DNA of 64,000 nt from Virgibacillus_F sp049310925 (GTDB lineage Bacteria > Bacillota > Bacilli > Bacillales > Amphibacillaceae): the NCBI RefSeq assembly GCF_049310925.1, contig NZ_JBMERP010000010.1, forward strand, positions 6,420 to 70,419. Reading direction: 5' to 3'. The translations under genes and the position numbers were made by a program. Shown here piece after piece: positions 60,270-64,000 of this stretch. Position 1 is the first letter of the stretch; every line of letters begins with the position of its first letter. The notes under the pieces were generated by a model. The model did not search any database. It was given only the letters and a program-made list of their open reading frames with translations, and had not been told where the DNA came from.

Positions 60270-61850
60270 TTGAAGGAAAAAGAAAAAGTTTTGGATTATA
60301 GTGGTTCGTTTGGTGAAGAAGAACATAAAAAAAATGACTACTCAGGGGAGAGCAGTCAAAATAAAGAGTTGTTAGAATATAAAGTAGTTAATAAAGAAAA
60401 TTTTAAAAGTGTTGGTAATGATGATAACACCATTATAGAAGAAGAGAATCAAATCAAGTCTGTTTATGATTTTTTTGAATTACTCTATCCTGATAATGTA
60501 AAGGGAGAAATCGGTATTTGGGATATTAAAAGTAAAAAAACACTTTTTATTGATGTTAGGGATAAAGAAAAAGTTGAAATATATGTAGATAAATTAGTGA
60601 ATGAAGAAAAAGATGTTTATTTTAATGTATCCTTACAAAACAAGAATTTGGCTATTAAAAAGAGAATGAATAGTAAACAAATTAAAAGAAAGTTAATTGA
60701 AAGTATTTTCAAAAAAATATTCTTTGATGAATATAAAAAAGAAAAATTTTTAATGTTTGATTATGAAGAAGAAAAAGAATTACTGAATGAAAAAGGTAAA
60801 AAAATGACTAGGGAAAAAGAATTTGAATACCAAAAAAATTTTTTAAGTTTAGAAGAAAAAAGTAATATGATACAAAAAGTTGGTAAAAGGAATAAAGATT
60901 TAATTAAAAAACATTATGATGAACAAGCCAGTTATACAAGAGGATCATCATATACAACAGAAAGTAGTTTTGGAATTTGGTTAGATATTGATATTGATAT
61001 AAAAGGACACCACAAACAAAATAGTAATCAATTTAGTAATTTTAAAGATGCTTACACGTTTATTATGGAGTTAGATATTAAACCTACCCTAATCATAAAA
61101 AGTGGTGGAGGTTATCATATTTATTATGTATTGGAAAAGGTTGTTACCTATAAAAGTGATGAGGAAAGAAAAAACTTTGAAGATTTAGTAAAAAAGGTAG
61201 TTTTAAGTATTAGAAAAAATGCTGAAAAAAATAATGGTGAAGGATCTATTGATACTACATTTGATTTAGCTAGACTACTGAGAATACCTTTCACTAAAAA
61301 CTTTAAGGATTCAAATAACCCAAAAAATGTAGAAATTGTTTATCAATCAAATAAAAGATATACGATTAGTGAATTTAAAGATTTTATTATTGACGATATA
61401 GATAAAACAGTATCTAAACCAAGAAAAGAAATAAAAGTTACTAATAAAGAGAAGAAAAGTTTTAAAATGAAAATTGGTAATGAAATAATTGAATACATAT
61501 CTAATCCTTCAAAGGATACACTTGCTAACGCAGAATTAATGTATAAAGGTTGTGCTTTTATAAAACATTGTGTAGATAATCCAAATGATATTAGTTATGG
61601 TGAATGGTTAGCTATGTTGCAAACAGTTATTGTTTGTGAAAACGGTGAGGATTATGCTCATAAATGGAGTGAAGGGTATTCCGATTATGATGAATATGAA
61701 ACCGATATGATGGTTGATAGTATAAGTCATTTAAAACCAGTTACACACGATAGAATTATAAATGAATTAGGATTTAATGAATGTAGTGATAGTAAGTGTG
61801 GTGAATTTCACTCCCCTATCGCTTTAGGGTATAAGAAGAATCACAAATAA
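60270..61850 (+). CDS. Primase-like protein (archaeo-eukaryotic primase type), 526 aa
   Basis: TTG 60270 after AAAAGGGGAG; the longer frame runs through the promoter. The centre carries an AEP signature: GIWLDIDIDIKGHH (D-x-D), IKSGGGYHIYYVLE (the Gly-x-His motif), and LARLLRIPFTKNFKD. The N-terminal 200 residues are charged and unrecognised. The C-terminal part (AELMYKGCAFIKHC, GEWLAMLQTVIVC) resembles a PriCT-like linker. It primes DNA, and the next gene is its usual partner, an SF3 helicase. Confidence 0.82.
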   Translation: MKEKEKVLDYSGSFGEEEHKKNDYSGESSQNKELLEYKVVNKENFKSVGNDDNTIIEEENQIKSVYDFFELLYPDNVKGEIGIWDIKSKKTLFIDVRDKEKVEIYVDKLVNEEKDVYFNVSLQNKNLAIKKRMNSKQIKRKLIESIFKKIFFDEYKKEKFLMFDYEEEKELLNEKGKKMTREKEFEYQKNFLSLEEKSNMIQKVGKRNKDLIKKHYDEQASYTRGSSYTTESSFGIWLDIDIDIKGHHKQNSNQFSNFKDAYTFIMELDIKPTLIIKSGGGYHIYYVLEKVVTYKSDEERKNFEDLVKKVVLSIRKNAEKNNGEGSIDTTFDLARLLRIPFTKNFKDSNNPKNVEIVYQSNKRYTISEFKDFIIDDIDKTVSKPRKEIKVTNKEKKSFKMKIGNEIIEYISNPSKDTLANAELMYKGCAFIKHCVDNPNDISYGEWLAMLQTVIVCENGEDYAHKWSEGYSDYDEYETDMMVDSISHLKPVTHDRIINELGFNECSDSKCGEFHSPIALGYKKNHK

Positions 61851-61862
61851 ATAGATGACAGT

Positions 61863-61893
61863 AGCGTTCCTCCTGATATTTAAAAGGAACGCT
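61863..61893 (+). terminator. Hairpin after primase gene
   Basis: AGCGTTCCT / AGGAACGCT perfect stem of nine; no T tract, so possibly only partial termination. Confidence 0.6.
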
Positions 61894-61895
61894 TG

Positions 61896-61951
61896 ATGGT
61901 CTAATTATGGCTACTGAAATTACGAAGAAAAAAAGCTATAATGGTTATAGA
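61896..61951 (+). promoter_or_regulatory. Class I promoter motif (drives 61999)
   Basis: ATGGTCTAATTATG, 27 bp with CTACTGAAATTA, GC, TATAAT (61937-61942), GGTTATAG. Confidence 0.8.
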
Positions 61952-61998
61952 GAGAAAAAGTTGTAGAATATAAAAAGGTAAAAAAAGGGGAAATTAAA

Positions 61999-63852
61999 AT
62001 GAAGGAGAACGAAAGAAAAGACGAGCTATTAGAAGAAGAATATGAAGAGGTTAATGAATACTTAGATGAAGAAGAATATGAATACTTAGATGAAGAAGAA
62101 TATGAGGAATATGATGAATATGAGGAGGATGAAGAGGAATTATTTGAGGAATATTTAATGATTGATTGTGATGCAGATACTTCAATAAAAATAATAAATG
62201 AAAAAATTAAAGAATTTAAAAATAATAATGATGATGATAATAAAAATGACGAAAGTATGATAGTTAATCCTTTTGTTTTCGCACATATTATTAATATTGA
62301 AAAAAATAAAAATAAATATATTGAAGTGAAACGTTTTCTAAAAGAAATATCATCCCTAAGTGGTATTGGAATAACCGAATTAAAAAATGAATATAAAAAA
62401 AGCATCGAAAAAGATATAAATAATTTTCAAATTGAAAGATATATCAATGAAGATCCCGATTCCTCTTTTCGTTTTTATAGTAGGGATGATAATGGAAAAT
62501 TAACTTTTAGAGAAGGTTTGGTTGGTGAAGAAATTTTAGAAGAAGAAAATTTTTTACATGAAGATGGAAATATATATGTTTATATGGATGGATTTTATCA
62601 ACTAAAATCAAAAGAACGTATTGATTACTTAATTAAAGAAAAATTAGGGGTACTTGAATATAAAAAACATAGACATGATAGTGTTAGAAGTTATGTACTA
62701 TCTGATATTAAAAAAACAAATAATGATGTAGCAAATGAAAAACAAAGTAGAATGCTTCAAAGATTTATCAATATGAAAAATGGATTATTAGATTGGGAAA
62801 AAATGGAGTTGGTACCACATAACCCAAATTTGTATTCAAAAAACCAATTACCAATAGAATTTAATAAAAAAGCAAATAAAGATTTTGCAAATACTTTTTT
62901 GAAACAAGTATTACCAAAGGATTCAGTTTCAACCATTGAGGAATATCTTGGATATTCTTTAACCACAAAAATGAATGAACAAGTTGCTCTTATGTTGACT
63001 GGAAATGGTTCTAATGGTAAGTCTGTTTTTTTAGAATTTGTAGGAAATATGATAGGTCTTAATAATGTATCTTCTATATCTTTAAAAGAATTTGATGATG
63101 ATAAATTTAAAAGAGCTAATTTAAAAGATAAATTATTGAATATAGGTGCTGATATTAGTGCAAAACGATTAGATGAAACTGAAATTTTTAAGAAGATGGT
63201 TAGTGGAGATAGAATGAGTGGAGAATTTAAAGGAAAAGATGCTTTTTCTTTCTTCCCTTATGCTAAACATATGTATTCAGCAAATAATTTACCAAGCACT
63301 ATTGAGGCAGATGACGCTTTTTTTAGACGTTGGATGATAGTTCCTTTTGGAGCTAATTTTAAAGGTAAAGAAGATTCTAAAATTTTCAATAAAATAAAGA
63401 AAGAAGAGAATTTGGAAGGGTTATTTTTAATAGCTTTAGAAGGATTAAAAAGACTTGAAAAACAGGGACATTTTAGTGAATCTAAGACTATGGAAAAAAT
63501 GTTAGAAATTTATAAAGATGATAATAGACCTATAAAAAGATTCATTGAAGAAAAATGTACTATATTTATGGATGAAAAAGAGATAAAAGAAAATTATGTG
63601 GAAGCAAACGATTTATTTAAGGAATATAAAGATTGGTGTGAAGAAATGAATATGGGTAGTAAAAAGTATACAAATTTCTTTAAAGAAATGTATCGTGACT
63701 TACCTGAACTTAAAGATAGAAAAAAACAAAAAAGGATAGGAAATGAAAAACCAGCTATTCTTGAAGGGTTAATTTTAGGTTTTCCTGAAAATGAAGAAGA
63801 AAATAATAACAATGATGTTATTAATAATGTTGTAAAAATGAATATTAAATAA
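61999..63852 (+). CDS. D5-type SF3 replicative helicase, 617 aa
   Basis: AAAAGGGG before ATG. Residues 8-55 are almost all Asp, Glu and Tyr (EEEYEEVNEYLDEEEYEYL), unusual for a helicase. A D5_N-like region follows; the SF3 ATPase has Walker A GNGSNGKSVF near residue 336, Walker B LLNIGADIS, and motif C MYSANNLPS, then FFRRWMIVPF. It ends with a winged-helix-like region. Pairs with the primase upstream to open and prime DNA. Confidence 0.9.
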   Translation: MKENERKDELLEEEYEEVNEYLDEEEYEYLDEEEYEEYDEYEEDEEELFEEYLMIDCDADTSIKIINEKIKEFKNNNDDDNKNDESMIVNPFVFAHIINIEKNKNKYIEVKRFLKEISSLSGIGITELKNEYKKSIEKDINNFQIERYINEDPDSSFRFYSRDDNGKLTFREGLVGEEILEEENFLHEDGNIYVYMDGFYQLKSKERIDYLIKEKLGVLEYKKHRHDSVRSYVLSDIKKTNNDVANEKQSRMLQRFINMKNGLLDWEKMELVPHNPNLYSKNQLPIEFNKKANKDFANTFLKQVLPKDSVSTIEEYLGYSLTTKMNEQVALMLTGNGSNGKSVFLEFVGNMIGLNNVSSISLKEFDDDKFKRANLKDKLLNIGADISAKRLDETEIFKKMVSGDRMSGEFKGKDAFSFFPYAKHMYSANNLPSTIEADDAFFRRWMIVPFGANFKGKEDSKIFNKIKKEENLEGLFLIALEGLKRLEKQGHFSESKTMEKMLEIYKDDNRPIKRFIEEKCTIFMDEKEIKENYVEANDLFKEYKDWCEEMNMGSKKYTNFFKEMYRDLPELKDRKKQKRIGNEKPAILEGLILGFPENEEENNNNDVINNVVKMNIK

Positions 63853-63858
63853 AACAAA

Positions 63859-63891
63859 AAAGGGTATTTCTTTATGAAATATTCTTTTTTT
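63859..63891 (+). terminator. Terminator after helicase gene
   Basis: GGTATTTC / GAAATATT stem then T7. The remaining 108 bases to the window end hold no gene. Confidence 0.75.
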
Positions 63892-64000
63892 GTGTTTTAT
63901 TGTTTTTCAAAAAGTGTCTTACCTTGAAAAAAGTAACCTAAGACATTTGTTTTCTAAGAAAACCTTATATAGCAAGAGGTTTAAAGGTTTTTATTTTTAT

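Noticed and set aside
61920..62405. Minus-strand Ser/Tyr-rich frame of 161 codons
   Set aside because: Complement of the acidic N-terminus of the helicase; no ribosome site and it would run through the class I promoter.
1..64000. tRNA or rRNA genes
   Set aside because: No cloverleaf with a GTTCRANNC arm or rRNA-like block was seen by eye; a dedicated scan was not possible.

Overview
The window looks like part of a large, very AT-rich plasmid (or plasmid-like element) of a low-GC Gram-positive, most likely Bacillaceae. Reasons: strong AAAGGGG/GGAGG ribosome sites with frequent TTG and GTG starts; a PolC-type DNA polymerase III; RepA_N and Rep_3 initiators; a ParM-like actin; a TnpI-like tyrosine recombinase; and no phage structural genes, rRNA or tRNA that I could see. 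Most annotated functions come from motifs read by eye; no database search was possible.

Layout. 0-5 kb: a plasmid PolC-type polymerase and a small exported protein. 5-12.4 kb: a protein with three helix-turn-helix segments, an HNH nuclease with four zinc-ribbon repeats, two NERD-domain proteins, a plasmid sigma-70 family factor, and a small membrane-protein/pilin operon. 12.9-15.04 kb: a mosaic, locally GC-richer insertion that splits the pilin gene. 15.1-27 kb: a dense head-to-tail array of about 30 small, mostly unrecognised genes separated by short GGAACG hairpins, with an orphan DNA methyltransferase. 27-37.9 kb: an AbrB operon, a TnpI-like recombinase with its presumed resolution site, a decayed insertion element, a structured non-coding segment, a second divergent recombinase, lipoprotein genes, a RepA_N replicon with an antisense-RNA region, and an ADP-ribosyltransferase-like protein. 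38-56.8 kb (mostly minus strand): a surface gene cluster with a two-ATPase FtsK/EssC-like protein, a large exported protein, a pilin fused to GLUG repeats, three exported HExxH proteases, and five membrane-anchored proteins that share a C-terminal domain ending in Trp; a Rep_3 replicon with iterons sits inside it. 57-60 kb: ParM-type partition operon. 60-64 kb: a primase-like protein and an SF3 (D5-type) helicase.

How it may work together. Eighteen copies of one promoter-like motif (class I: TTAAC, then 27 bp, then TATAAT, with conserved ATGGTCTAA upstream and ACTGAA inside the gap) and four copies of a second (class II: TGTAACATTCCTGTAATAT, 32 bp from GTAAC to TATAAT) precede operons on both strands. 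They join the small-gene array, the surface cluster, the partition operon and the primase/helicase operons into what looks like one plasmid regulon. The sigma factor gene has one motif of each class in front of it, and it or the triple-HTH protein is a candidate regulator. The surface cluster looks like an undescribed envelope machine (pilus-like, adhesion or transfer), but its function is inference. Coordinates are hand-counted and may be off by a base in places.
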